The notes below the pieces were generated by a model. It was not told the origin of the DNA, ran no database searches, and worked only from the letters and a program-made list of their open reading frames with translations. From contig JADJXW010000020.1 in assembly GCA_016720075.1 (NCBI GenBank), positions 382,010 to 446,009 on the forward strand: a stretch of 64,000 nucleotides of DNA, read 5' to 3'. Below, one piece after another: positions 1 to 12,012 of this stretch (within the stretch, counting starts at the first letter, position 1; each line of letters begins with the position of its first letter). The DNA comes from Pseudomonadota bacterium (GTDB lineage Bacteria > Pseudomonadota > Gammaproteobacteria > Steroidobacterales > Steroidobacteraceae). Both the position numbers and the translations under genes were made by a program.

Positions 1-360
1 GACGGCCTTGATCTGCTCCCACTGCGCGAAACCTGCCGTGTCGCCCGCGGCAAATACATGCGGATGCCTTCGCGTGAGCTTCTCCGCGATGCCGGCGGCG
101 ACGGCATCGAAGTCGTAGTCGCCCCGCTCCACGGCCAGCTGTGCATGGAACACCACCTGGAACAAGAGATCGCCCAGTTCATCGCGCACCGCATCCGGCG
201 CTCCGGCTTCCAGCGCCGCCACCAGTTCGTGCGCCTCCTCGAGCGCATAGCGGGCCAGGCTGCGTCCATCCTGCGCCAGGTCCCACGCGCAACCCGAAGC
301 CGGATCGCGCAGGCGGCGCATCACTTCCAGCAGACGCCGCAGCCCGGGGAAATCGCTCAT
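1..360 (-). CDS. mazG: MazG-type nucleoside triphosphate pyrophosphohydrolase, C-terminus cut by window edge
   Basis: MazG hydrolyses (d)NTPs to the monophosphate and pyrophosphate and helps clear abnormal nucleotides. About 120 N-terminal residues are visible. They carry the usual opening LRDPASGCAWD, then the acidic metal-binding helix ALEEAHEL, and a second helix DELGDLLFQVVFHAQ with its conserved Glu and Asp. The start ATG is at 360 and overlaps the stop of the NUDIX gene (357) by four bases, so the two are probably translationally coupled. The remainder, normally about another 140 residues, lies outside the window. Confidence 0.9.
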   Translation of the reverse strand, partial: MSDFPGLRRLLEVMRRLRDPASGCAWDLAQDGRSLARYALEEAHELVAALEAGAPDAVRDELGDLLFQVVFHAQLAVERGDYDFDAVAAGIAEKLTRRHPHVFAAGDTAGFAQWEQIKAV

Positions 361-992
361 TCGAGGCCCAGTTCGTACAACGCGAACAGCATGCCGGCGG
401 TGGCGCCCCAGATGAGGTGCGACCCGAAGGCCAGGTCCCGCACGTCGAACTCCTCGCCGCCGATGATGCGCCGTCCATGCACGTGATTGCGTACATCGAG
501 CAGAGCAGTCACGGGCAGCATGAAGGCCTCCTGCACCTCGGTGCGGTCGGGACTGGGCGTGAACTGCGGCTCGATCAGCGCCACCACGGGCGTGATGCGA
601 AAGCCCGTGAGCACGACCTGGTCGGGCAGGAAACCGGCAACGCGGGCCTGCGCGGCGTGCAGGCCGACTTCTTCACGCGCCTCGCGCAGCGCGGCCTCGG
701 CCGGATCGCTGTCCTGCGCGTCGATGGCGCCACCGGGGAACGCAATCTGCCCCGCATGCTTGCGCAGATGGTCGGCCCGGACCGTGAGCAGGATGGCCGG
801 CTCGCCGGCATGTTCCTGGATGCCGATCAGCACCGCCGCGGCGCGCGATTCACGCGGCATCATCGCGAGCAACCTTGCGTCGGTGCCCCGCCCCAGCCTC
901 GCGCCGATGCGCGTGCGTCCGGGATCATGGTCGGGCTGCGTGCCGGCCAGCCGCTGCAGCAATCGATGCTGGAAGGCGCGCGCGTCCATCAT
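357..992 (-). CDS. nudL: NUDIX hydrolase, CoA pyrophosphatase (NudL/YeaB type)
   Basis: The 211-residue protein has the UPF0035 signature LLTVRADHLRKHAGQIAFPG followed directly by a NUDIX box ending LREAREEVGL, the combination that marks coenzyme A diphosphatases. These cleave CoA and related compounds to 3',5'-ADP and phosphopantetheine. The start is taken as the first of two adjacent ATGs at 992 and 989. There is no stop codon between fumC and this gene: the fumC frame runs straight into it (see fumC). The stop overlaps the mazG start. It is a cytosolic enzyme. The family call is firm; the substrate is inferred from the family. Confidence 0.88.
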   Translation of the reverse strand: MMDARAFQHRLLQRLAGTQPDHDPGRTRIGARLGRGTDARLLAMMPRESRAAAVLIGIQEHAGEPAILLTVRADHLRKHAGQIAFPGGAIDAQDSDPAEAALREAREEVGLHAAQARVAGFLPDQVVLTGFRITPVVALIEPQFTPSPDRTEVQEAFMLPVTALLDVRNHVHGRRIIGGEEFDVRDLAFGSHLIWGATAGMLFALYELGLE

Positions 993-2396
993 CCCCCGCC
1001 CGATGTGCCCTCCTTTGATTCCACCCCGGGCCAGATCCGCCGGATCGAGCAGGCGCTTGAGCTCTTCGGGCGGCAGGTCGGTGTTCTTCGCCGCGACTTC
1101 CAGGATGGGCTTGCCCTCGGCATAGGCCTTCTTGGCGATCGCCGCGCCCTTTTCGTAGCCGATGACCGGATTGAGCGCGGTGACCAGGATGGGATTGCGG
1201 TCCAGTGCATCCTTCAGCCGCGATTCGTTCACCGTGAAGCCGGCCACGGCCTTGTCGGCCAGCACCCGTGACACATTGGCAAGCAGCCGCAGGCTCTCGA
1301 TGAGCTTGTAGCCGATCAGCGGCAGCATCACGTTGAGCTGGAAATTGCCCGACTGGCCGGCTACCGCGATGGTGACATCGTTGCCCATCACCTCCGCCGC
1401 CACCATGGCCGTGGCCTCCGGGATCACCGGGTTGACCTTGCCCGGCATGATGCTGCTGCCCGGCTGCAGCGCCGGCAGCGCGATCTCGCCCAGGCCCGCC
1501 AGCGGACCGCTGTTCATCCAGCGCAGGTCGTTGGCGATCTTCATGAGTCCCACGGCCAGCGTGCGCAGATGCCCGGAAAGTTCAACCGCCGTGTCCTGCG
1601 TGGCGATGCCTTCGAACAGGCTGACGTTGGGACGAAACGCGAGGCCGGTGGCCTTCGACAGTTCCGCGCAGAAGCGCGCGCTGAAATCCGGGTGCGCGTT
1701 GATGCCGGTACCCACCGCGGTGCCGCCCTGCGCCAGCTGCAGCAACCTGGCTTCCACCGCGACGATGCGCTCCATGCCCTTTTCCACCTGCGTACGCCAG
1801 GCGGCCAGCTCCTGGCCGAAGGTCACCGGCATCGCATCCATCAGATGGGTGCGGCCGGTCTTCACGATGGCGCCGATCTCGGCTTCCTTCGTGCGCAGCG
1901 CGCCGGCCAGGTGCGTGAGCGACGGCTGCAGCGATTCGCGCCACAGCAGCGCGGCGCTGACGTGGATCGCCGTCGGGATCACGTCGTTGCTGCTCTGGCT
2001 CATGTTCACTTCGTCGTTGGCATGCACCGGCTTGCCCATGCGCCGCGAGGCCAGCAGCGAGATGACCTCGTTGGCATTCATGTTGGTGCTGGTGCCGGAG
2101 CCGGTCTGGAACACGTCGATGGGGAACTGCGCATCGTGGCTGCCCTCGGCAACCTCGGCGGCGGCCGCGGCGATGGCCTCGGCCACCTTCGCGTCGAGCA
2201 GTCCCAGCGATGCATTGGCCCGCGCGGCAGCTGCCTTGATCAGCGCGACGGCGCGGATGAAGGCGCGCGGCATCGGGCGGCCGCTGATCGGAAAGTTCTG
2301 TACCGCGCGCTGCGTCTGCGCTGCCCACAGGGCATCGGCGGGCACCTGCAGCTCACCCATGCTGTCGCGTTCGGTCCGGAAAGATGGCGTGGTCAT
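993..2396 (-). CDS. fumC: Class II fumarate hydratase FumC (frame reads through into NUDIX gene)
   Basis: Class II fumarase interconverts fumarate and L-malate in the TCA cycle. The signature GSSIMPGKVNP is present, as are SSNDVIPT and the GRTHLMDA region. The start ATG at 2396 gives MTTPSFRTERDSMGE, the normal N-terminus. From there to the NUDIX ATG is 468 codons, the normal FumC length, yet no stop codon occurs: the frame continues through LDPADLARGGIKGGH into the NUDIX protein, ending at 357. In the neighbouring frame a TGA overlaps the NUDIX ATG at 989-991, which is where a coupled stop would be expected. Either a one-base error hides the stop or a real fusion exists. The gene is divergent from purB with 57 bases between the starts. 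Confidence 0.9.
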
Positions 2397-2453
2397 GCGA
2401 TCCTCGAAAGTCGTTATTATCGCGATCCTAACATTCGCGCCGCCGGACCCGCC

Positions 2454-3839
2454 ATGGACGCCAGCCTTTCCGCCCTTTCCCCCGTCGACGGCCGCTACCG
2501 GGCCGCCACCGAGGGGTTGGCGCAGCTGCTGTCCGAAGCCGGTCTCACCCGCGAGCGCGTGCGCGTCGAAGCGCTGTGGCTGCAGGAACTGGCAGAAACC
2601 CTGCCCACTCCGGCCGCGCGGGAAATGTCCTCCGCCGTGAAGCGCCGCCTGGAAGCGCTGGCCGCCGATCCGGGCGAAACCTGCGCCGTCTCGGTGAAGA
2701 ACATCGAACGGCGGATCAACCACGACGTGAAGGCGGTCGAGTACTTCGTCCGCGACGAACTGAAGGCCGCAGGCGCCACGCCCGCGCAGCTCGAGCTGGT
2801 GCACTTCGGCTGCACCTCCGAGGACATCAACAACATCAGCTATGCGCGACTGCTGGCGCGCGCGCGCGCCACCCAGCTGCTGCCCGCGGTCGATGCGCTG
2901 CTGGCCGTGCTGGCCGCATTCGCGCGCGACCATGCCGGACTGCCGATGCTGTCGCGCACGCACGGGCAGACGGCCTCGCCCACCACTCTCGGCAAGGAGT
3001 TCGCCAACATCCACGCGCGGCTCGCGCGCGCGCGCCGGCGGCTGGAGCGCGTCGAGATCCTCGGCAAATGGAATGGCGCGGTCGGCAACTTCAACGCGCA
3101 TGTGGCCGCCTTTTCCGAGGTCGACTGGCCGCAGGTCTCGGAGCGCTTCGTCACGCGCTGCGAGCTCACGTGGAATCCGCTGACCACGCAGATCGAGCCG
3201 CACGACTGGATCGGCGAATACTGCGATGCCGTGGCCGCCATCAATGTCATCGGCATCGACATGTGCCGCGACATCTGGGGCTACATCTCGCTGGGTTTCC
3301 TGCGCCAGCGGCCGGTCGAGGGCGAGGTGGGATCCTCCACCATGCCCCACAAGGTCAACCCCATCGACTTCGAGAATGCCGAGGGCAACCTGGGCGTTGC
3401 CAACGCGCTGCTGCGGCATTTCTCCGAGAAGCTGCCCGTGTCGCGCTGGCAGCGCGACCTCACCGACTCCACCGTGCTGCGCAACGTCGGCGTGGCGCTG
3501 GGCCATTGCCTCATCGCCTGGCGCGCTGCGCTGCGCGGCCTGGGCAAGATCGCCCCCGACCCGGTGCGACTGGCGCGCGACCTGGACGAGGCCTGGGAAG
3601 TGCTGGCCGAGCCGGTGCAGACCGTATTGCGCGCCGCCGGCGTGCCCGATGGCTACGAGCTGCTCAAGGCTCAGTCGCGCGGCAAGCCGCTGACGCGTGA
3701 ATCACTCGCGGCGCTGATCGGCACGCTGCCGCTGCCGGAACCCGAGCGCCAGCGCCTGCTGGCGCTGACGCCCGCGGGGTACGTCGGCCTTGCCCAGCGC
3801 CTGGCGGGCCTGGCGACCCCCTCCGGCGACAAGACATAA
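2454..3839 (+). CDS. purB: Adenylosuccinate lyase PurB
   Basis: PurB catalyses two steps of purine synthesis: SAICAR to AICAR plus fumarate, and adenylosuccinate to AMP plus fumarate. The 461-residue protein has the lyase signature GSSTMPHKVNP, the catalytic His region SRTHGQTASPTTLG, and the N-terminal LSALSPVDGRY typical of the gammaproteobacterial long form. The ATG at 2454 is chosen because it gives this N-terminus; the open frame extends further upstream but is antisense to fumC. Both divergent neighbours release or use fumarate. Two GC-rich hairpins follow the stop. Confidence 0.97.
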   Translation: MDASLSALSPVDGRYRAATEGLAQLLSEAGLTRERVRVEALWLQELAETLPTPAAREMSSAVKRRLEALAADPGETCAVSVKNIERRINHDVKAVEYFVRDELKAAGATPAQLELVHFGCTSEDINNISYARLLARARATQLLPAVDALLAVLAAFARDHAGLPMLSRTHGQTASPTTLGKEFANIHARLARARRRLERVEILGKWNGAVGNFNAHVAAFSEVDWPQVSERFVTRCELTWNPLTTQIEPHDWIGEYCDAVAAINVIGIDMCRDIWGYISLGFLRQRPVEGEVGSSTMPHKVNPIDFENAEGNLGVANALLRHFSEKLPVSRWQRDLTDSTVLRNVGVALGHCLIAWRAALRGLGKIAPDPVRLARDLDEAWEVLAEPVQTVLRAAGVPDGYELLKAQSRGKPLTRESLAALIGTLPLPEPERQRLLALTPAGYVGLAQRLAGLATPSGDKT

Positions 3840-3857
3840 CCCGGGTTTTTTTGAGAC

Positions 3858-3898
3858 GCGCGGCCCAGTTTCAGCCGCGCCACCCCCAGTTCAGGGGG
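3858..3898 (+). terminator. Two consecutive GC-rich hairpins after purB
   Basis: GCGCGGC at 3858-3864 pairs with GCCGCGC at 3874-3880, and CCCCC at 3883-3887 pairs with GGGGG at 3894-3898. They lie 18 to 59 bases downstream of the purB stop. No T-tract follows either stem, so this is a possible weak or Rho-assisted terminator rather than a classic intrinsic one. Confidence 0.3.
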
Positions 3899-4038
3899 AA
3901 GCGTGAACTCGCCCACAATTGCCGCGGGCCGCCCGTTCCTAATATCGGGCCATGGGCGGTCCCCAATACTTCTTCGCAGGCACGGTCGCAGGCAACCAGG
4001 CACCCGTTTCGGTGCTAGGCCGCGGTGGCGCGCGCCCG

Positions 4039-4504
4039 ATGGACGCGCCCGAGCCGCTGCAGGTGCTCAGCACGCTGGAAGACGTGCGAGCCGCTTCCCG
4101 CCGGGCTGTCTCCGGCGCCGAGCGACTGATTTCCGATCTTCACCCTCGACCTGGAACCGCAGGTCTACGAGCAGCCGGCCTTCCTCGACCTGGTGAAGCG
4201 CTTCCTGCTCAGCCACAGTTTCGCCAAGGTGCGGCTGCTGACGCAGCGGGCCGTTCCGTACACCTCGCCGCACAAGCTGGCCGCCATGCGCCGCCGGTTG
4301 TCCGGACACATCGAGATCCGGACGCTGAATCCCAAGTTTGCCGCGCGCACCAGCGGCATGCTGATCGCCGACGCCCGCGCCATCGTGTATCGGGCGCAGG
4401 TGGGCAGCTGGGATGGCGTCGCAGGTTACAACCAGCCGCCCATCGCGCGGCTGTACCTGCAGGAATTCGACGAGATGTGGATCGCCAGCGTTCCGAAGTA
4501 CTGA
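4039..4504 (+). CDS. Small conserved hypothetical protein (DUF7931-like), frameshifted near 4130
   Basis: Two frames together give one protein of about 154 residues: MDAPEPLQVLSTLEDVR..AERLI in the first, then IFTLDLEPQVYEQPAFLDLV..WIASVPKY in the second. The switch falls at the TTT of 4130-4132, and removing one T restores a single frame (466 bases minus one is divisible by three). The pattern of a short N-terminus followed by IFTLDLEP and a C-terminal strand-rich half resembles a small gammaproteobacterial family I know as DUF7931; its function is not known. The start could also be the ATG at 3952. It sits between purB and nudJ, same strand. Confidence 0.6.
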
Positions 4505-4532
4505 GCGCGGCGCTTAACCTATACTCGCGCCC

Positions 4533-5003
4533 ATGACCTGGCGCCCCGACCTGACGGTTGCTGCCATCGTGCAGCGTGACGATCGCTTCCTGATCGTCGA
4601 AGAACGCATCCGCGGACGCCTGGTCTTCAACCAGCCTGCCGGCCATGTCGAGGAAGGCGAATCCCTCCTCGATGCGGTGGTCCGCGAAACGCTGGAAGAA
4701 ACCGCCTGGCATTTCCAGCCGCGGCACCTGCTGGGCCTTTACCAGTGGCGCAATGCCGAGAACGGACGCAGCTTCCTGCGCGTGGCCATCGCCGGCGAGG
4801 TCAGCACGCACGAGCCTCAGCGGGCCCTCGACCACGGCATCGTCGCCACCCACTGGCTCTCGCGCGAGCAGCTGCTGGCACAGCCGTCAAGGCTGCGCAG
4901 CCCGCTGGTGCTGGCCTGCATCGAGGACCACCTGGCCGGACGCCGGCACGATCTTTCTGCGCTCTCGTTCCTGGCCTCCGCGGCCGTCGCGCGCAGCGCC
5001 TGA
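4533..5003 (+). CDS. nudJ: NUDIX phosphatase NudJ
   Basis: The 156-residue protein carries the NUDIX box GHVEEGESLLDAVVRETLEE; the usual Gly near the end of the box is Ala (EETAW). NudJ of E. coli hydrolyses HMP-PP and nucleoside di- and triphosphates and lies next to mnmA, as here. The stop TGA overlaps the mnmA ATG (TGATG at 5001-5005), so the pair is coupled. A TATACT hexamer at 4520-4525 just ahead of the ATG could be a -10 element. Confidence 0.88.
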   Translation: MTWRPDLTVAAIVQRDDRFLIVEERIRGRLVFNQPAGHVEEGESLLDAVVRETLEETAWHFQPRHLLGLYQWRNAENGRSFLRVAIAGEVSTHEPQRALDHGIVATHWLSREQLLAQPSRLRSPLVLACIEDHLAGRRHDLSALSFLASAAVARSA

Positions 5004-6079
5004 TGCGCGTCATCGTCGCGATGTCCGGCGGCGTCGATTCGGCCGTCGCCGCGCTGCTGCTGCTGCGCCAGGGACACGAGGTGCAGGGACTCTTCATGCA
5101 CAACTGGGACGAGGACGACCAGGGCTACTGCACGTCGGCCGAGGACTTCCAGGATGCGCGGCGGGTGGCCGCGGAACTTCGAATTCCGCTGCATCGAGTG
5201 GACCTGTCGCGCGAGTATCGCGACCGGGTGTTCGCGGAATTCCTCGAGGCCTACCGTGCCGGCCTCACGCCCAACCCCGACGTGCTGTGCAATCGCGAGA
5301 TCAAGTTCGGCGACTGCCTGCGGCACGCGCAGCGCCTGGGCGGCACGCACCTGGCCACCGGGCACTACGCGCGGATTCTTCCCGGGCACGACGGTCCAGA
5401 GCTCCACAAGGGCGTTGATATCGAAAAGGACCAGTCCTATTTCCTGCACGCGGTGGCGCGCGAGAGATTTGCCGCGGCACTGATGCCGCTGGGTGAATTG
5501 CACAAGCCCGAAGTACGACGGCTGGCGCGCGAGGCCGGCCTGCCCGTGGCCGACAAGCGCGACAGCACCGGCATCTGCTTCATCGGCGAGCGGCCGTTCC
5601 GGGCGTTCCTGGCGCAATACATCGGGCACACGCCGGGCCCGATCCGGACCGAAAGCGGCGAGGAGATCGGCACCCATGTCGGGCTGCCCTTCTACACGCT
5701 GGGACAGCGCGGCGGCATCGGCATTGGCGGCCTGGCCGGATCCAGCGGAGATCCCTGGTACGTGGTGGGCAAGGACACCGGACGCAATGTGCTGGTCGTG
5801 GCGCAGGGCGAGAATCATCCCGCGCTGTTCACCACCCATCTCACCGCACGGCAGCCGAACTGGTTGTGCGCGCCATCCGAGGCGCTGGGCGATGGCATCA
5901 CGGTGCGGCTGCGATACCGCCAGCAGGACCAACCCGCCCGGGTCACGATGCTCGCGGACGGCGACCTCGCCATCACGCCGCAGTCGCCGCAGCGGGCGGT
6001 GACGCCGGGGCAGTCGGCTGTGCTCTACCGCGCATCGCGGTGCCTTGGCGGGGGAGTGATAACCCGAACCGGGCTATAA
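5003..6079 (+). CDS. mnmA: tRNA-specific 2-thiouridylase MnmA
   Basis: MnmA thiolates U34 of tRNAs for Lys, Glu and Gln, using sulfur relayed from IscS through the Tus chain. The 358-residue protein starts MRVIVAMSGGVDSAVAALLL, the PP-loop for ATP activation. The nucleophilic Cys lies in NPDVLCNREIKF and the persulfide Cys in DSTGICFIGERPF. The length is normal. The start overlaps the nudJ stop by one base. The end overlaps a TATAAT that may serve acnA. Confidence 0.96.
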   Translation: MRVIVAMSGGVDSAVAALLLLRQGHEVQGLFMHNWDEDDQGYCTSAEDFQDARRVAAELRIPLHRVDLSREYRDRVFAEFLEAYRAGLTPNPDVLCNREIKFGDCLRHAQRLGGTHLATGHYARILPGHDGPELHKGVDIEKDQSYFLHAVARERFAAALMPLGELHKPEVRRLAREAGLPVADKRDSTGICFIGERPFRAFLAQYIGHTPGPIRTESGEEIGTHVGLPFYTLGQRGGIGIGGLAGSSGDPWYVVGKDTGRNVLVVAQGENHPALFTTHLTARQPNWLCAPSEALGDGITVRLRYRQQDQPARVTMLADGDLAITPQSPQRAVTPGQSAVLYRASRCLGGGVITRTGL

Positions 6080-6080
6080 T
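6075..6080 (+). promoter_or_regulatory. Perfect TATAAT -10-like hexamer ahead of acnA
   Basis: TATAAT lies 24 bases upstream of the acnA ATG, overlapping the mnmA stop. No good TTGACA-like -35 is found at 16-18 bases, so an activator or an alternative arrangement would be needed. The acnA ribosome binding site (CCGGAGGACGT) follows just before the ATG. Confidence 0.35.
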
Positions 6081-6104
6081 CGCAGGCTTGTTTCCGGAGG
6101 ACGT

Positions 6105-8799
<2,695 letters not shown>

Positions 8800-8823
8800 A
8801 GGCCGCCGGAAGGGGAACCGTTC

Positions 8824-9504
8824 GTGGAAGATCCCGCCGGCCGAAGCGCGCCGCCGCGCCGGCTGGCGGTGTTCGACCTCGATGGCACGCTGACGCGCGC
8901 GGATTCCTTCGGTCCGTTCGTTCTGGGGCTGCTGCGTCGCCACCCGGCGCGGCTGCTGCGCCTGCCCCTGCTGCTGTTTCCGGCGCTGGGCTACCTGCTG
9001 CGTTTCCTGGGCCGCGGTGAACTGAAGGCAGCCATACTGCGGCAGCTGTTTGGCGGGCTGCCGTGCGCGGCGGTCGAGGCGTTCGCCGCCACGTATTCCC
9101 GGCTCGTTGTCGAGCAACGGATGTTCGATGCAGGCGTCACGACGCTTCGCTCCCACATCGCCTCGGGGGACCATGTCGTGCTGCTGTCAGCCAGTCCCGA
9201 CCTCTACGTGCCCCACATTGGCGCGCTGCTGGGGGTGCATGAAACCCATTGCACGCGCATCCGCTGGAACGGCGATCGGCTCGACGGGCACCTGGAGGGG
9301 CTGAACCGCCGCGACGCCGAGAAACTGCGGGTGATCGAACAGCTGCGGGCGGCCCATCCGGGCCTGCCCGTCATCGCCTACGGCAACAGCTCGCCCGACC
9401 TGGTGCACATGCGCCAGTGCGAAGAGGCCGTATACGTCAACGCCGACCCGGCGCTGGCGCAGAGCCTCACGGCTGCCGGCTTGCGCTGCGTGCAGTGGCG
9501 CTGA
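8824..9504 (+). CDS. HAD-superfamily subfamily IB phosphatase
   Basis: The 226-residue cytosolic protein opens with the HAD motif I FDLDGTLTRADSF, has motif II LLSASPD, and motif III/IV around YGNSSPDLVHM. The helical cap after motif I resembles SerB/PSPase-like IB hydrolases that hydrolyse a phosphate monoester; the substrate cannot be told. The start is a GTG at 8824 preceded by AAGGGGAA. It lies 24 bases after acnA and probably shares its transcript. Confidence 0.8.
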   Translation: MEDPAGRSAPPRRLAVFDLDGTLTRADSFGPFVLGLLRRHPARLLRLPLLLFPALGYLLRFLGRGELKAAILRQLFGGLPCAAVEAFAATYSRLVVEQRMFDAGVTTLRSHIASGDHVVLLSASPDLYVPHIGALLGVHETHCTRIRWNGDRLDGHLEGLNRRDAEKLRVIEQLRAAHPGLPVIAYGNSSPDLVHMRQCEEAVYVNADPALAQSLTAAGLRCVQWR

Positions 9505-9553
9505 TTGGCCCTCAAGCCCAAGGCTGCGTAACATCGGGCGGGCCGGGAGCGTA

Positions 9554-9573
9554 GTACTCCCAGCAAGGAGTAC
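9554..9573 (+). promoter_or_regulatory. Hairpin that pairs the msrP Shine-Dalgarno sequence
   Basis: GTACTCC (9554-9560) and GGAGTAC (9567-9573) form a perfect 7-bp stem with the 6-base loop CAGCAA. The right arm holds the GGAG ribosome site, six bases before the msrP ATG at 9577. In the mRNA the site would be hidden when the stem forms, so translation could be tuned by temperature, a ligand or an RNA partner. Confidence 0.45.
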
Positions 9574-9576
9574 CGC

Positions 9577-10545
<969 letters not shown>

Positions 10546-10550
10546 CGCGC

Positions 10551-11204
10551 GTGCTGAACGTCACGGCCCTTTACCGCTTCGGCATCAAGCCCATCGTTTT
10601 CGCCGCCTGCGCCGCGCCGGCGGCGCTGATGACGCTGGGCATTCTGGCCGCGGTCGGCAAGATCCCGTCGAGCCCGATGGACCTGGGCGCGGACCCCGTG
10701 GACCGACTGCTGCATGCCTGCGGCATCCCCGCGCTGAACATGCTGCTGATCACGCTGCTGGTCACGCCCGCGCGGATGCTAACGGGCTGGAGCCACCTGC
10801 TGCGACTGCGCCGCATGCTGGGATTGTTCGCGGCCTTCTATGCGCTGGCGCACTTCGTGGTCTACGCCTGGCTCGACCAGGGGCTCGACCTTGCCGCCGT
10901 GGGCGCCGACATCATCAAGCGGCCCTACATCACCATCGGCATGCTGGCGCTGCTGCTGCTGGTGCCACTGGCCATCACCTCGACCAACCGCATGATGCGC
11001 AGGCTCGGGCGCCGCTGGCAGAAGCTACACAAGCTGGTGTACCTGGTCGTGCTGCTGGGCGTGTGGCACTACTGGTGGCAGGTGAAGAAGGACATCCGCG
11101 AGCCGCTGCTCTACTTCGCCATCTTCGGCGTGCTGATGGCCTTCAGGGCGTACCGGGCATTCAGAGTGAAGTCCGCGCCTGCCACAGCTCCGGAAAGAAC
11201 CTGA
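10551..11204 (+). CDS. msrQ: MsrQ, haem b membrane subunit of methionine sulfoxide reductase (YedZ)
   Basis: A 217-residue polytopic membrane protein of the ferric reductase-like family that passes electrons from the quinone pool to MsrP. Conserved histidines occur in LLHACGIPALN, AHFVVYAWLD, KLHKLVYLVV and GVWHYWW, on helices that would ligate haem. The start is a GTG at 10551, five bases after msrP. Its last 44 bases overlap the 3' end of kynA on the other strand. Confidence 0.93.
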   Translation: MLNVTALYRFGIKPIVFAACAAPAALMTLGILAAVGKIPSSPMDLGADPVDRLLHACGIPALNMLLITLLVTPARMLTGWSHLLRLRRMLGLFAAFYALAHFVVYAWLDQGLDLAAVGADIIKRPYITIGMLALLLLVPLAITSTNRMMRRLGRRWQKLHKLVYLVVLLGVWHYWWQVKKDIREPLLYFAIFGVLMAFRAYRAFRVKSAPATAPERT

Positions 11205-12012
11205 GTTCCAGCGCCTTGGCGAGGTAGGACACGCCGCTGGTGCCGCCCGTGCCGGGCTTGTGGCCGATGATCCTCTCCACTGTCTTCATGTGCTGGAAGC
11301 GCCACAACTGGAAGCGGTGGTCGAGATCCACCAGCCCTTCGGCCAGCTCGTAGAGATCCCAGTCCTTGTCGGCGTTGTGATAGACGCCCAGCCACGCGCC
11401 GGTCACCGCCTTGCTGGCAACCCAGGGCTGGGAGAAATCCCGGTCCAGCAGTTCCTGCGGCACGCCGTATCCACGCCGGCTCAGCAGGCGCAGCACTTCG
11501 TCGTAGAGGCTGGGGGCCAGCAGCGCGCGCTTCAGCCGCGCGTAATCCTCGGGATTGCGCTGGTGCACGCGGATCATGTCGGCGTTCTTGTTGCCGAGGC
11601 CGAACTCCATCAGCCGGTACTGCACCGACTGGAAACCCGACGAGCGCCCGAGCTGGTTACGGAACAGCGTGTAGTCCGAGGGCGTCATCGTGGCCATGAT
11701 TTCCCAGGCACCAAACAACTGAGACTGAACCTTAGATATACGCTGCAAGGCCTTGAATGATGGATCTAAATCATCCTTTATCACGCAGCGCTGCACGAAC
11801 TCCAGTTCGTGCAGGAAGAGCCTGATCCAAAGCTCAGACACCTGGTGCACGATGATGAACATCATCTCGTCGTGCTCGCCGGACAGCGGCTGCTGCGCCG
11901 AGAGCACCCGCTCCAGATGCAGGTACTCGCCGTAGGACTGGGAGCTGCCCAGATCCCAGTGCACGCCCTCACCCGTGAGGTCTACCCGTCCCTTGCCTTC
12001 ACCTTCGTTCAT
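11161..12012 (-). CDS. kynA: Tryptophan 2,3-dioxygenase
   Basis: This haem enzyme opens the indole ring of L-tryptophan to N-formylkynurenine. The 283-residue protein has the family motifs DEMMFIIVHQVSELWIRL, FGLGNKNADM, HRFQLWRFQHMKTVERIIG and GTGGTSGVSYL, including the distal and proximal His regions. The ATG at 12012 is chosen because the longer open frame upstream is antisense-like and overlaps the YgjP gene, whose TGA overlaps this ATG. No other kynurenine-pathway gene (kynU, kynB) is in the window. The tail overlaps msrQ on the opposite strand. Confidence 0.95.
   Translation of the reverse strand: MNEGEGKGRVDLTGEGVHWDLGSSQSYGEYLHLERVLSAQQPLSGEHDEMMFIIVHQVSELWIRLFLHELEFVQRCVIKDDLDPSFKALQRISKVQSQLFGAWEIMATMTPSDYTLFRNQLGRSSGFQSVQYRLMEFGLGNKNADMIRVHQRNPEDYARLKRALLAPSLYDEVLRLLSRRGYGVPQELLDRDFSQPWVASKAVTGAWLGVYHNADKDWDLYELAEGLVDLDHRFQLWRFQHMKTVERIIGHKPGTGGTSGVSYLAKALELRFFPELWQARTSL

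Noticed and set aside
2397..3506. N-terminal extension of the fumC frame antisense to purB
   Set aside because: PurB is firm on the plus strand, and FumC has a normal start at 2396. The extension is low-complexity in Gly and Arg.
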